A DNA stretch of 64,000 nt, taken from the NCBI GenBank assembly GCA_020543525.1, contig JAHYIO010000039.1, positions 1,364,001-1,428,000 on the forward strand. Reading direction: 5' to 3'. Shown one piece after another: positions 1-11,280 of this stretch. Each line of letters begins with the position of its first letter. The stretch's first letter is position 1. The notes beneath the pieces were generated by a model that had not been told where the DNA came from, ran no database searches, and worked only from the letters and a program-made list of their open reading frames with translations. The DNA is from Coriolopsis trogii (lineage: Eukaryota; Basidiomycota; Agaricomycetes; Polyporales; Polyporaceae). A program made the translations under genes and the position numbers.

Positions 1-399
1 GCTGTGACATGATTTGTACTGTGTAGCGATGTATCGTTGTCAATTCAGTGTTGTACTTCAGATATACTCTCAGGCGATCGGAATTGACTTGCATCATGCT
101 CACTTGGCAGAACCCGAGAGTAGCCTAACCGATTGTGGCTGTGCGGCGGTTTGTATGATGCCACTTTCGGGATGCCGAGGCCTTTCCCGTGATCGCCTAC
201 GACCTGTGATATGTCGTCTCGAGCCTGCTGAACGTAAGCCTCAGTCTGTCGGGACGAGCTATAGCCGGTAGTCAGTGTTTAGTGATCATGCATTTCGAGC
301 AGCCGTCCACCTTCCCCAAGCTCAAGAGTCTGACTATCCGGGCATCCACGCTCTTGGGGAACAAATTGCAGGCCTCTTCTCGACCCACGGTTATTCACG
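1..399. other. Intergenic, upstream of the hydrolase gene
   Basis: I see no convincing coding segment. Short ORFs here are unsupported. The last part is the presumed 5' UTR and promoter of the plus-strand hydrolase gene, or the end of a neighbour outside the window. Confidence 0.4.
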
Positions 400-2111
400 A
401 TGTCGTTCGACCCGAATGCATTGACTTTTCCACCTCCAGAACCGTTTCCCATTCCCTCATGCCACCCTAAACCCCTCGAACCTCTCGAGACTCCTCCACA
501 GGTGCAGGAGGGCAATGCCCGCCTACCCACACTGCCATCGCCCCCGCGGAAATCACTCATAGGGGAAAGGTATACGCTATCGACGCATCTCATACCAGCC
601 GCCTACCCACGGACGACTCCGTTCATCCCGCTCCCACCGCTGCCGAAATGGTCATCTAACAAGGAGGAGTTCAAGAACTCCGTGCAGACAACGGCTCAGT
701 CGCTCCTTGACGCTAAGGAGGGTCTGTGGGCAGGAAGATACAAGGACTTGCCGCCTAACCGGAAGCCGATGTGGATCTGTGTCAACAGATATGTCCGGAA
801 AGACTTGCGCTCTCACGGGGACAGGGGTGTTACCCTGTTCCTTGCACACGCCAATGGCTTTCCGAAGGAGGTAGGAACTTGAATTGCAAAGGACGATCTT
901 GTTAGGGAGGGCTGACGGAAACACGCTCATAGATCTGGGAACCGATGCTCGACCGCCTGCTTGCCCGGCATTCTGGGCAAGGCAACTACCAGATTGACGA
1001 GATCTGGTCCTGGGAGGCTGCAAACCATGGAGATGCTTGCCTCGTGAACGGCGACGCATTGGGTGGGCTATGTGAGCAGTCCCAAGAAGCATCCGTGTGT
1101 CTCTCTCGCTCACGTTCAGACAGATGACTGGAGGGACAACAGTCGCGACATCTTGCAGTTCCTGACGTACTACCTCCCGACTTCGGTCTCCCCTGAGCCA
1201 CTGCCAACTCATCTACCTCGCGTACGTGATGAGGAAGCGAAAATGCGCAAGATGCACGGCTTGAAGGGTCATACCATGATTTCCATCGGTCACTCATTTG
1301 GGGGATGTACTGTGTAAGTAGAGTATCTCCTCCAGCCTGTGCTTTACCGACTTACAATCCGTGGCTAGCGTCAGAGCCGCAATCGAGGAGCCCAAGCTCT
1401 TCGGCTCGCTATACATGATAGATGCTATGATCCGACCGATGTTAGACGAGGACAGAAGAGCAACTGTCCCAATTCAGAACTTCGTCGCTGGTGCTGTCCA
1501 GCGGAGGGACGGCTGGTCGTCACGGTATGCCTGTCCGCATTCTCCCTATGAATGCACCGCTGACATGGATCATAGGGAGGAGGCGTACAAAGCGTTCGCT
1601 GCCATACCTTTCTTTGCGGCATGGGACCCAGCAGTCCTCGAGATCTACGTCCAGTGTGGTCTATATGAAGCCCCCGACGGTCAGATCAAGCTGAAAATGC
1701 CTGGTGTTCAAGAAGCTGCCTGCTTCACGGAGCAGTATGCCAGCTACGAGACGTTCGAGCTTCTGGAGAAATTGGACGAGAGCATTGAAGTGCGCTGGGC
1801 GATCGCTGGAAAGCTCACCGACATGTGCGTGCACGGCATCAACACCTAGTATATCGCTCACTCACTCACACTGGTGCTTCACAGCGAATCCGAGATCCGT
1901 CGGTTGGTCGCGTGGCGTCGACCTGCGAACTCATCGCATATTCGTATCCTAAACTCAGGACACCTCATCGCCCAAGAAGCCCCTTCCGACGTCGGTGAGT
2001 TCAGGATCCGCCTGTCATTGAGGTCGGAGCATCGACTGAACTCCTGACGTAGCCAATGATCTCCACGAATTCCTCAGCTCGAGATATGGGACTCGGAAAG
2101 CCTTGCTTTAG
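400..2111 (+). CDS. Alpha/beta hydrolase, peroxisomal LPX1-like family
   Basis: Seven exons can be joined in frame: 400-870, 933-1071, 1124-1313, 1369-1524, 1576-1824, 1885-1994 and 2053-2111, giving about 457 residues. The nucleophile elbow GHSFGG sits just before the third intron. The oxyanion-side motif FLAHANGFPKE lies at the end of exon 1. A late G-H-L in exon 6 (LNSGHLIAQEAP) fits the catalytic histidine. The order matches the basidiomycete alpha/beta hydrolases annotated as LPX1-like, or toxin-biosynthesis-like, proteins. The LPX1 name is by resemblance only: the C-terminus ends KALL, not a PTS1, so peroxisomal location is not supported. The substrate is unknown, with a lipase or esterase activity most likely. 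The ATG at 400 is the first in frame and gives a proline-rich N-terminus typical of the family. The neighbour downstream is convergent. Confidence 0.8.
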
Positions 2112-2358
2112 TACATGCGCCGTTACAAGTCCCCGCGCCACCGGGTTTCGCTGTGGCATAGAGCGCACACCATCTTCTACTATACATTACGGGTATTCTA
2201 TTGTAACCAGATATGCAACGTCCAAAAGGTCCAAAGTGAATGAAAGGCGGGTAAACAGGCTCGTTAGCGTATAATGTCCCTGTATGTTGCAGCGTGCACT
2301 CAGTACATACGCACACGCGCAAGATAGGGAGGATGACTGACCATTTCGTCCATGTCGT

Positions 2359-2906
2359 TCATGGCACTAGTGTCTCCTCGGTCGAGACAGAGGGAGCCAC
2401 ATGCGACGCGCCGCTGTTCTGACGATATGGCGGCGGCGGCGTGCGTACCCCGCGGATGACAGCCGCCTCTGGAGGGGGCGAAATGCCCCCCGTCAACGGC
2501 GTATCCGACGCGTCCGAGCTGTCTGACCGTGCTGACGCAACAGAGGCGAATCGAATCAGCCGCGACCGTTCGCGCATGGGCGGCGCTGGTGTAGGAGGCC
2601 GAGCCGCGAGGGCTTCGACATCTATGTAGAATCGAAGCGCGTGAGTTCGGATTGAATGCGATCATAAGGCAGGATGCTGGAGGGAAGCTCACCTTGAGCG
2701 TGACGACGAGCAGCGGCCCGACGTGCCCATTTCTTCCTACCCCAAAACACCCAGCCGAGAGTGACTGCGACGACGAGGAAGAGGACGACGGCGAGGCATG
2801 CGATGCTCCCCGGACCAAGCTCGACGATTCCGTGGGTCTCGCGCGCGACGAGCCTCCGAGCCGCGTGCCAGTGGCTGAACGTCGCGAGTTGTGATACTGG
2901 GGACAT
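2359..2906 (-). CDS. Small single-span membrane protein, function unknown
   Basis: Two exons, 2693-2906 and 2359-2621, join in phase to about 158 residues. Residues around 37-58 form one strong transmembrane helix (IACLAVVLFLVVAVTLGWVF). It is followed at once by a basic stretch GRKKWARRAAARR, so the C-terminal half is probably cytosolic. That tail is disordered and Ser/Pro-rich and carries a PPPPY stretch that could be a PY motif for WW-domain (Rsp5-type) ligases. No signal peptide is obvious, so the helix may act as the signal anchor. The ATG at 2906 was chosen because it opens a compact ORF and the donor at its end is in phase. I do not recognise a family. The gene is convergent with the hydrolase, and the CACTA element lies about 420 bp upstream. 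Confidence 0.6.
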
Positions 2907-3326
2907 GACGTTACGCAGATTCGTCCTGAATGACCGCGTTAAAGCATGAGTAACAGCCTGGAGGGGGTCTGTGCGAAGATAAACTATCCACTCACGAAAA
3001 GGAAAGAAAGGAGAAGGACGCTGGCGTCGTGAATGTCCGAAGTCGTGCACGGTGCCAGGCGTAAGGGAAGACGAAGGAAGCGTTCAAACGTAAGAACGCC
3101 CTTGAAGGCAGGAGAGGTGAATGTGAACAGTCGCGTTAGCGAACCATGGGTACTTGTAGCAGGGTTAGCGAGCGGGCAGCGAACACCGGTGAGCGGAACC
3201 AGGAGTGCTGGAAGAGTCGGCAATACATCCGGTACTGCCGGCGTGTTGCAGAAAAACAACGCCAATATCGCCAAGCGACTGCGGCCTTGTATCGAAGACT
3301 GACAGTGCAGTGTTGACCGTCGATCG
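2907..3326. other. Intergenic between the small membrane-protein gene and the CACTA element
   Basis: No convincing exon is seen. It should hold the promoter of the minus-strand gene starting at 2906. The last three bases, TCG at 3324-3326, are the left target-site duplication of the transposon. Confidence 0.45.
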
Positions 3327-3354
3327 CACTACGCGCCCTTGAGTTCTTGCCGCC

Positions 3355-3438
3355 CACGAAGTCGCTTCGTGATAATGATACATCACGAAGTTAATTCGTG
3401 CGGAATTCGTGCTCTGTTTTATTCGTGTAGACCACGAA
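3355..3438. repeat. Left subterminal CACGAA/TTCGTG array of the CACTA element
   Basis: Exact 6-bp units occur in both orientations at 3355, 3366, 3384, 3395, 3406, 3422 and 3433, spaced about 11 or 16-18 bases apart. Adjacent opposite units form small inverted repeats. The spacing near one helical turn fits a multi-site transposase-binding region. Confidence 0.8.
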
Positions 3439-4065
3439 GTCCGGTGCGGAGGGGTTGAAGTCCATAAATCAGCGCTTGCCAACCTGCCCTAAACTCCTCG
3501 AGCCAGCGCTCGGTGACGAGACTTCCGCAATTTTCGCCTTGCCCTGCCCATCACCCATGTCCTCTGCCATTAGCCGTCTGTTTCCTCTGACTTCTGCTGG
3601 ACTCGTGCACTGTTATCTTTCTGCCGGGACTCTGGTGGTCAAATTTGGGACTATCTATGCAGAACTCACGGGAACCGTCTGACTCGGACTTCTGTGCTAC
3701 TCTGGGGACTGGGTTCGCTGGATTCTGGGCTCTAGGCTACCGTTGCTCTGGCGGGTCTCAAGCTACTGTTCTAGTATTCTCTGTGATGACACGGTGGCTC
3801 CAATCAGGATGGGCACCTCGGTGTGCTGTTAGTCTCATGTGAGTAGTACTGGTGTCTTCCGCGATTAGGATGAGGAGGGACAATGTCTGCTGTCAATGCT
3901 GTATCTCTTAGCGTTATCATACTAGTATACCACTGTGCATGTAGGATATGCATATCACACCTACTTACAAGCCAAATACATTGTTTGCCTGTCATATTAT
4001 CAGGAATACTGTGAATGAACCAAGTGAATCAGCCGAGCAATGGCCCTGTGCTGCCGCGTAGTAAA

Positions 4066-4263
4066 CACGAAGTACCTCGTGAATACCATGCTGTTGCGGC
4101 TACGGTTGTATTCGTGATATGGGACAAAATGTTCTTTTATAACACGAAGTCACTCACGAACCCATGGTTTTGGCGCCAGATACACTTATACGTTGTTAGT
4201 ACGAATTTGCTGCGTACAAAGTACGAAGTTGTATTCGTGGTAATCTTCGTGACGGTTACGAAG
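4066..4263. repeat. Right subterminal CACGAA/TTCGTG array of the CACTA element
   Basis: Exact units lie at 4066, 4111, 4143, 4155, 4234 and 4246, with degenerate TACGAA versions between 4200 and 4263. The array is longer and looser than the left one, an asymmetry that is usual in CACTA elements. Confidence 0.75.
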
Positions 4264-4282
4264 TCTCGGGCGCATAGTGTCG

Positions 4283-4624
4283 ACTGAAGGATGTAGCCAC
4301 GGTACTGCATCGCCTGATGATTACCGCCCGACAACTTCCGGACCAGGGCACACGCGGCTACCACTGGCTGATCACTCGTGGTGGACAGCTGCTGCTCTCC
4401 TCCAGGACTCGCTACCCATGCCGAGCTTCACCGAATTCAGTCAGCGCTGTATTGTTTCGCATCAGCCTCGGTGCTTGGGCTCCAACACGTTGTACAGAAA
4501 CTGTACCAAGAGAAAGTCAAGGGGCTCGACAGCGACTCACTATATACTTATCCACAACGACCTGGCAGCGAACGCGTCCGACGAACTGTCCAGGGAGCTC
4601 ACACGTCAAATTCGTAACCAAGAT
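4283..4624. other. Intergenic between the CACTA element and the Ser-rich membrane-protein gene
   Basis: A long plus-strand ORF begins here and runs into the next gene, but only its antisense part is long, so I treat it as a shadow. The stretch is probably the 3' UTR of the minus-strand gene. Confidence 0.4.
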
Positions 4625-6747
4625 TCAGGCACGAAGAGCAATAAACACGATCGCAACGACGAACGCGGCGAACAGCAACAGACCACTCACAGCAGCCGCG
4701 ACGCGGCACCTCCGTATCCACGGGTCCACGCTCCTGCGCGACCTCCTCTTCACCCTCTTCGTCGACCCCGCGCTCCGCACAGACGGCGCGAGCGACTCGA
4801 CAGAAGGCGCGAGGAGAGGATACCACGAACTCGCCTTGATCCTCTTGTCCGTCACGCCTCTCGCTCTGTCCGGCGAGGCAATGGCCATCTCGGCGTCAAT
4901 GTCCGCCCGCCTCTTGTCCTCTGCCTTCACCAGCGGCCTCTCAGCAGCCGCGTCCCGTCCGTCCCTGCTCGCCCGCCTCGTCTTCGTCTTCTTGCGCCGG
5001 TGCCAGAGTGGCAGGAGCGGCCCCCGTTCCTCCTCCGGCACGTCCCCGTCGGTCGTGAGAAGCCACCCCCCGATGAGCCAGCACCAGGGCATGACGAACC
5101 CCGCCCAGAACAGAATGCACGCGTACGTCACATCCGTCCTCCCACGTCTCCCGGGCTGCACGGACGGCGGGAGAACGAATCGCTCTTCCCCAAACGAAAG
5201 GCCCCTCAGCCAACGCTTCTCGAGGAAGGACTCCTCGGACGGCACCTGGGAGCGCGGGCGTGGAACGGACAACCGCTGCGACGCCGTGCGGGACTGCGAT
5301 TGTGATTGAGTCCGGGACTGAGTCCTAGACGGCGTCCGAGACTGCGAGCGGGAATGGGTGCTAGGCGGCGTCGGATTAGCAGGGCGGAGGTTGACCCCGC
5401 TGTTTGGGCGTGTGTCGCCCTGTCCGCTCTCGCGCCGTCTGCCTTGGTCGTCGGCGCGCTCAACGTCATACAGCCCCGCAGGGAGCGCATGGTGAGTCGC
5501 GTCCGTCTCCTCTGTCTCACCTCCGTCGGTCTCGCTCTCCGCGCCTCGCGCGCTGTCGGATGCGAACGAGCTCGGGTCAAGATACATGTTCCCACCAAAC
5601 GAGAACCGCTGCTGCTCCCCCGTCGGGGTCGCGAGGGAGACGGATACGGAGGGCGCGGTGATGAAACTGCTCGTGCGCGCGCTCGCCGAGGTGCCGTCCT
5701 CGTAGATGACTGACACCATGTTCGTCTGCCGCGGACTGCCCACGACGGTGGGCAGTGAAGGGGCGGGAAGTCGCGACTTGCGCGGAACGGGGGGTTGGGT
5801 GACCACTGGCGAGTGCGGACCGTGGGCTACACCCAGTGCGTTCTGGAAATTAGGGCGGAGGTCGAGGGGTGGGATGACAGGAGGCACGGCTGAGACGCTT
5901 GAGAGGTGCGTGCTCGTCGAAGTCTGGCTGAGGGACCGCTTCAATGTCCTATTGATGAACGCGTTGTGCCCATCTACACGCATCCTGTGAGCCCCGACCG
6001 CAACGGAAGCGACACATTCCACTCGCACTTACTCAGTCTGTCAAACGTTCTCGTCGAGTCTGGCGTCCTCGGCACGCTATCGGTGGACAGCTTCCTGTGA
6101 GGTGGAAAGGGCACCTGCTGTTCATGAATCGGGGAGAGCTGCTTCGGCAACGTATGCCCACCCTCGCGCATCGAGCGTTCGCTCTCCGGTTCCGAGTCTT
6201 CTGACGCGGACAGCGAGTCCATCCCCAGCCTGATCGAACGGGAGCTCTGCCGCCCCAGCGACGACGGGCGGTATCCTTGTGCGGCAGACGGATTCAACAG
6301 CGGGGACTGGGTCAGCGAGAGTGAAGGGGACGATGCGGACCGGTTCATCTGCTGCGGGCCCCACCCAGACCCAGGCGTGGTCGGCGTGGTGAGGACCATG
6401 CTCATGCCGCTCACCGACTTCGTAGGGCTCTCCTGTCCACCTTGACGCAATGAAGGAGCCTTCCATAGCACGTGTGGTGGGCCTGGGGACTGTCCGTCCG
6501 TCGCCACAACGGTACTGACAGAGCTCGAGAGGTGTGTGGACTGCTTGGGGGTCAAGAGCGGGGTGCTGTCTGGATGCGCGTCAACGGCCAAAGCGCGGTC
6601 GCGGTTTCCGCTGCTAGAGGTACCGTCCTCCTCGCGAGCAGCCTGCGTTCCCGCGAGAGGATCCCTTTCGTGGTCGCGATTGCGCGATCGATTAGACACT
6701 AGTGACGTTGTGCTTGGTTGAAATATGCGCGATATTGAACTCAGCAT
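4625..6747 (-). CDS. Ser-rich disordered protein with two C-terminal transmembrane segments
   Basis: Two exons (6033-6747 and 4625-5973) give about 687 residues. The first 480 residues are low-complexity and Ser/Thr/Pro-rich, with many SP and TP sites and a run of S-R-[ST]-[QP] dipeptides near residue 430. Two hydrophobic spans follow: ACILFWAGFVMPWCWLIGGW, and one at the extreme C-terminus (SGLLLFAAFVVAIVFIALRA). Between them lies a strongly basic, Arg-rich loop. The C-terminal anchor and disordered N-terminus suggest a regulated tail-anchored protein at the ER or plasma membrane. I do not recognise a named domain. The donor at 6032/6031 is clear; the acceptor was set at 5975/5974 because it restores the frame, while the nearer AG leads to a stop. 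Confidence 0.7.
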
Positions 6748-8087
6748 CTTCGCTAGAAAGTGAGCGGCCTAGTAATCGCTGGGGGATTCGAAAGACGCGG
6801 GCCAGCCGTATGCAAAAAGGTAGTGGGGATGAATACAATGAGCCAAACAACGTAAGTGCTAGGGATTGCTGGACGGAGGGACCGACAGGAACCCGACGTA
6901 CAGAGGCACTTATACGCCTTACGCCTTGAGGTCGCAGCAGCACGGGAAAAGGGCCGGAGGTGAACGTCCGAAGTCACCTCGTGTGCACCGCAACGGCGAG
7001 GTCTATGAAAACCACGCACAACTCGGCGCGGAAGGCTGACCGTGCATATACGTCAGTGTCGGTCTGAAATGAGATATGGGTGTCACCATAGAGGCTGACA
7101 TGCCCGCGCTTGGCTGTGGTCAGAGTCGGCGCGTGGGTGTCGGGCGAGTTTGTTACTAGGTGGGAGGGAACCGTGAGCTGCGTTTGTACACAGGTCTTCA
7201 CAGTCTGTAACAGACTTGTCCCGCCATCCAAACCCTGCAATCCAGAAATACGCAACGATAAACGATGGACATTGGTCGTGGTACATCTTTCAGACATTGT
7301 CACGACAACTGTGGACGATCGTGCACATCTGTAAACCAGTCAAGTGAGCATATAGGCAAGCTCCTAACCTGGGTCGATGATAGTTGCTGACCTCGCTCAG
7401 GGCTTCGTTCACTTGCCGGTGAAGGTATCCGCATATTTGGGAACGCGATTGTTCACAGAAACCGTCGTTGGCCTGGATCGTGTCAACCTATGCATACAGA
7501 GACAGAGATGTGGTAGAGGCCTGTTCGTTGAGGGCGGCGTTCCTTGGGATACCAGCGAATGGACCTGAAGCTGTTGCTTGAGGAGAGCAACCCATATTGA
7601 GACACCCATGCCGCTGACTAGACCTAGAGATGCCGGGAGGGTCATTCGCACTTCAGGTATGCGAGACGACGCAAATACGCACCCTCTCCGGTAGGCCAAG
7701 AAGACGATAGATGGCGATGGCTCCAGTATAATTTGGGGCTGATAAGAGGTGATGACGGGACACTGCGACGATGAAACTAGCGCGAACATATCAAGGAAAG
7801 CAAGACGACTGGATGTATGCACACATGGTGGAGCAAGGCAGACGATGAGAGCTCAGGGTGGGAATGCACGATGAGGGGGAAGCAGGAAAGCAACTCGTTG
7901 TAGATGCACATCAAAGCAAAGGGGGATCGTACAAACAACAACGGCGGGTGATTATACATTGAGCTCCTTACATTAGGTGAAATCCAGTCAGAGATGTCGA
8001 TGAGGATCAAAAGGGTATCGCAGTGCATATATGGTTGGCTGGCTGTCGATAGATGTGCTATCCGTGGGTGCGTACGTTGTCGAGCCA
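6748..8087. other. Long intergenic stretch, 1.34 kb
   Basis: Six-frame reading shows only short ORFs with no domain, signal peptide or spliceable series. I see no transposon ends or tRNA. It should contain the promoter of the minus-strand gene starting at 6747 and the 3' UTR of the gene ending at 8088. A small non-coding gene cannot be excluded. Confidence 0.4.
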
Positions 8088-8852
8088 TTAGGACGCAATC
8101 GAGACCGTCTCCGCCGTCGTCGCCTTTGGCTCCGGGAGAGCGGCCGTACCGAGACCAGGAACTTCCTCAGCGTTGGTAGCAACGATGGCTGCTGGAGCAT
8201 GGGGCTTCTCCTCTTCGCCAGACGACGAGGCTTCGTCCGTAGGCGTCGACTCGCGCGCCTCCTTCACTTCCACGTCGTCCTCGCCCTCGGCATCGATGTC
8301 CGCCTTCTCCTCCTCATCTGCTACAGCCTTGAGCGCGGGGGAGTCAGGGAGGGGCACAGCAGCAGCTTCTTCAGCGGCGGTCTCCGCTGCTCCTTCTTCG
8401 GCCGGGGCATTGCTCTTGCCCTCCTCAAGCTCGACGTCCTGGACACCCTTCGTCACCTCCTTCACCTCCTCCGTCTCCTTCTCCGGCTCTTGCGAGGCAC
8501 TCGAGGGGGACTGATCACGTCGCTCCTCCGATTCCGCACGATGCTTCTTCTGAGGGGTGCTCTCGCGGTCATCCGGCTCGGTCGTGCTCAGCCTCCGTTT
8601 GCGGCCGATCTGCGGGGCGGTCGACGTGGCTGTGGTAATTCCCCACAAGCGCAGCCGCGAGGTATATTCAGGGGGATATCGGAAGATTCGAGAGAAATGG
8701 ACCCAGAAGACAAGATTCAAAAACGCGTGTCAGACGCGTGGGTCGGGACGATCGGATAGGCAGAGAGAGCGGGGGCACGCACCGTCTTCGCTCCATGGCC
8801 GGTCTGGGCGGGGAAAGAAGGAGCTGGATATGCGGCGGATGAGCTTGTACAT
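8088..8852 (-). CDS. Small acidic disordered protein, possibly nuclear
   Basis: Two exons (8783-8852 and 8088-8629) give about 203 residues. The N-terminus MYKLIRRISSSFFPRPD is short and basic. It is followed by a KRRLSTTEPDD segment and a QKKHR segment that look like nuclear localisation signals. The rest is very rich in Glu, Ala and Ser, with long acidic runs (for example EEEKADIDAEGEDDVEVKE), consistent with a disordered chaperone-like or chromatin-associated tail. The splice was chosen by phase: the donor at 8782/8781 leaves one base, which fits the acceptor frame of exon 2. The other long frame across exon 1 does not fit. No family is recognised. Confidence 0.6.
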
Positions 8853-9304
8853 CGTCTCGGCGCCGTCTCGCGGGGATGTGCAGATGTGGGTGGTGGGGAA
8901 GGTCGACGACGGTGGGACTGGGATGGGAACGCGGACGCGAGGTAGAGACCTTTGACCGGGGCGCGCGACGCGACGTGGCGCTTCCTCATGTTTCCAAAAT
9001 CTGCCTAGTTTGCCGTTGTTTGCGCACCCCAACATGTCGCGGTCACATGCACGACGCGTCCATCATTGTCTCAACGTCGACTTGTCTTTGTCCTCTTCCT
9101 CCATGCGCAACGGCGACGCCATTCCCGACTCGCCGATGTTCTCATACTCGTATGGTCCGATTTGTTCGACTGAGTATCATGGTCAGTCATAGCCAAGCGC
9201 GTAATGCGTCGTGTGTGGCAAAACAAGACTACATGGAAACATTGAAGTATATGCGTTATGGGTCCAAGCGTCCATTGCAGTCGCATCGCTCAAGTCCGTG
9301 GTAG
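8853..9304. other. Intergenic between the acidic-protein gene and the aspartic protease gene
   Basis: Nothing codes convincingly here. It should hold the promoter of the minus-strand acidic-protein gene and the 3' end of the protease transcript. Confidence 0.4.
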
Positions 9305-11280
9305 TTATGAGGGAAGAAGTCCATTGCGTTTCCCGCGAAAGCAGAGCCGCCGGATCATAGAATACAGGATCGCCAAAGACGCAGTCGAAACGAGAAGCAC
9401 CTGGGCATACCACAAACACTGCGTGTCCGCGCCCAGCCGACTGACCTCGGACGTGACCACAGGAACCGCCTCCAGTGACACTGTATCACTAGCTGCAGAG
9501 GACGCGAAGGGCTCAAGGAACGCTGCGATGCGTGCAGAGTTCATGGAGTCGAATTCTGCTGACGCCTTCGCCATGTCTACGGTCTGTTGCGAGTATGTCA
9601 GCTTGTTACATTGTGAATGCTGTAGACGACGTACGCTGATTGCCTGGACGTATGGCTCGGAGACACCAGGCTTGCCATAGAAGTGGAGTACATGCATGCT
9701 CCTAAGCGCATTAAGCCCAACGAGGAAGGCTATTCGTATGGCAACACAACACAATCAGCATCTTGCACAAATGTGACAGATCAGGGTACTCACGTAGACT
9801 CTCATCCGCGTTCGCCTGGAACAGGCTCCGACATAGTGCCTCTCCGTCCTCCACCGCGTACACTTCGGTCATGTCAATCGGATGTATTGGGAAAATCTCG
9901 TCGCTGATGAATCTCAATCAGTATTTTTGCCCGTTCAACAACCTCACTAGCGATCGATGCGACATACCCGAGTGAAATCGAGACATTTAATTTGGCGTCA
10001 CAGGGGACGTTCCATGTACCATCATCCAGTGGGAACGACCCATCGACAGATCCGAAGATCGCTTGCAGGTATTCCGGGGGGGCAAGCACTGCGCATGCGT
10101 GAGTTGAGTACAACCGGACAACGAGCTGGCATACGACCTACCCCCATATACCCCGGAGTCAAGAGCGAACGGGAGGGTATTGCCAGTCTCTCCCACTGCG
10201 TCGCTCAAATTGATGAGCTCACCGTCAACGATGAACCCCCGTGATGGCACATCCCAGAAGTGGCCCGTTACGAGCGGCATCTTCGGTGCGTCCAGAACGG
10301 CGGACATGGGCGGAAGGACGTCCCCTGTCATTCCATAAGATTGTCGGTCAGCCAAACGGCCCAAATACAAAAAGTCTCATGGATGACTCACCGATTATAA
10401 CTGACCCCTCATTGACCAATCCTGTCGAATCACGCGGCCCAAAATCGAGAGTGAAGAATTCACCCATGAGATCATTCTCGTCGAACAGCTGAGATTGTCG
10501 TTCAATACACCGTTGCAATCGAAGAGGATGATGCTGACCGTTTCCAGAAGGGTATTGGCCAACCACTGTGTCTCGGCCAACGCATCTCGAACCATACTCC
10601 ATCCGATAGGACTATCAAGCCTCGAGTGAGCATACATACAAGAGAAGCTCGTGGAAGTACGCACGGGCCAAGTCCCAGAATACCTCGGTTCCCGAACTGG
10701 GTGATATTTGTCGTCCCTGGTACATTCACTGTCTCATGAATCAGCCAATACTGCTCCTCACGACGATAAATGTCCCAGCACCCACCAAAGGATTGATTGT
10801 ATGCGGTGACTTCTGTTGTCCGAGGGCCGCCAGGTGACTCCGACGCTAGAGGAAGTCGCACAGCGACGTATTGCACCGTCCCGTTTGCGTAGCTATAGAT
10901 CTCCTCGACGCCGTACTCCAGGAGGACAGGAACACCCGTGTCGATAACATCTGAATCAACCAGGAGATCTGATCCGCTAGTGTCGATCCAGAGATCGCTG
11001 CTTCCGGAGTCCAGTACCACCTACCGCAATGCTCAACGGAGTACACGTCAGGTGATGGCAAAGTCCTCACCTCGAACGGAGAGCCTAAGACGGTGACGTT
11101 GACGACGTATATTCGATGTTGGGCGGGGCCCCCGGTCCGTGCAAGATGGAAAGGAATGCGGAGAGACCGTCCGGAAGTCTCAACGAGGGCTGCTGGACGC
11201 GCGGTGACCGATGCAGTGAAGGTGAAGGTGGAAGCGATAAGGAGTATGGTCACCGAGAAGGCACTCGAAGCCGAGCGCAT
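9305..11280 (-). CDS. Pepsin-family (A1) aspartic protease with signal peptide and C-terminal membrane anchor
   Basis: About eight exons join in frame on the minus strand. The N-terminus from 11280 is a signal peptide (MRSASSAFSVTILLIASTF). Exon 2 opens with VVLDSGSSDLW, the canonical first catalytic Asp motif. A second Asp motif, reading FALDSGVYG, is formed near 10150 across an intron and is followed by LAPPEYLQAIFG, as in pepsin-like enzymes. The usual Ser/Thr after D-S-G appears to be Val in this model. The C-terminus has a predicted membrane span (WYAQVLLVSTASLAILYSMI) with a short basic tail, so the enzyme is probably tethered at the cell surface or in the secretory pathway with its domain outside. 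Several Asn-X-Ser/Thr sites fit glycosylation. An upstream in-frame ATG at 11304 would only lengthen the signal region. Exon ends between 9700 and 10650 are the least certain. Confidence 0.8.

Larger units (their letters stand above)
3327..4279. mobile_element. Non-autonomous CACTA (En/Spm-type) DNA transposon, 953 bp
   Basis: The left end reads CACTACGCGCCC. The right end, read inward on the other strand, is CACTATGCGCCC, so 11 of the first 12 bases match and both ends begin CACTA. The element is flanked by the 3-bp direct repeat TCG (3324-3326 and 4280-4282), the target-duplication length of CACTA elements. Both subterminal regions carry dense short repeats of CACGAA or its complement TTCGTG: seven exact copies at 3355-3438 and six at 4066-4251, plus degenerate TACGAA copies. 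Such arrays are the known transposase-binding layout of this superfamily. No transposase reading frame is recognisable inside, so this is a deletion derivative or MITE-like element moved in trans. The ends are well preserved, which suggests a fairly recent insertion. Confidence 0.88.

Noticed and set aside
4277..5305. Plus-strand ORF of 342 codons
   Set aside because: Most of it is antisense to the exon of the Ser-rich membrane protein. Its Arg/Pro-rich composition is what the complement of Ser/Arg codons gives.
8717..8989. Alternative frame for exon 1 of the acidic-protein gene
   Set aside because: Its donor phase does not match the acceptor of exon 2, while the frame starting at 8852 does.
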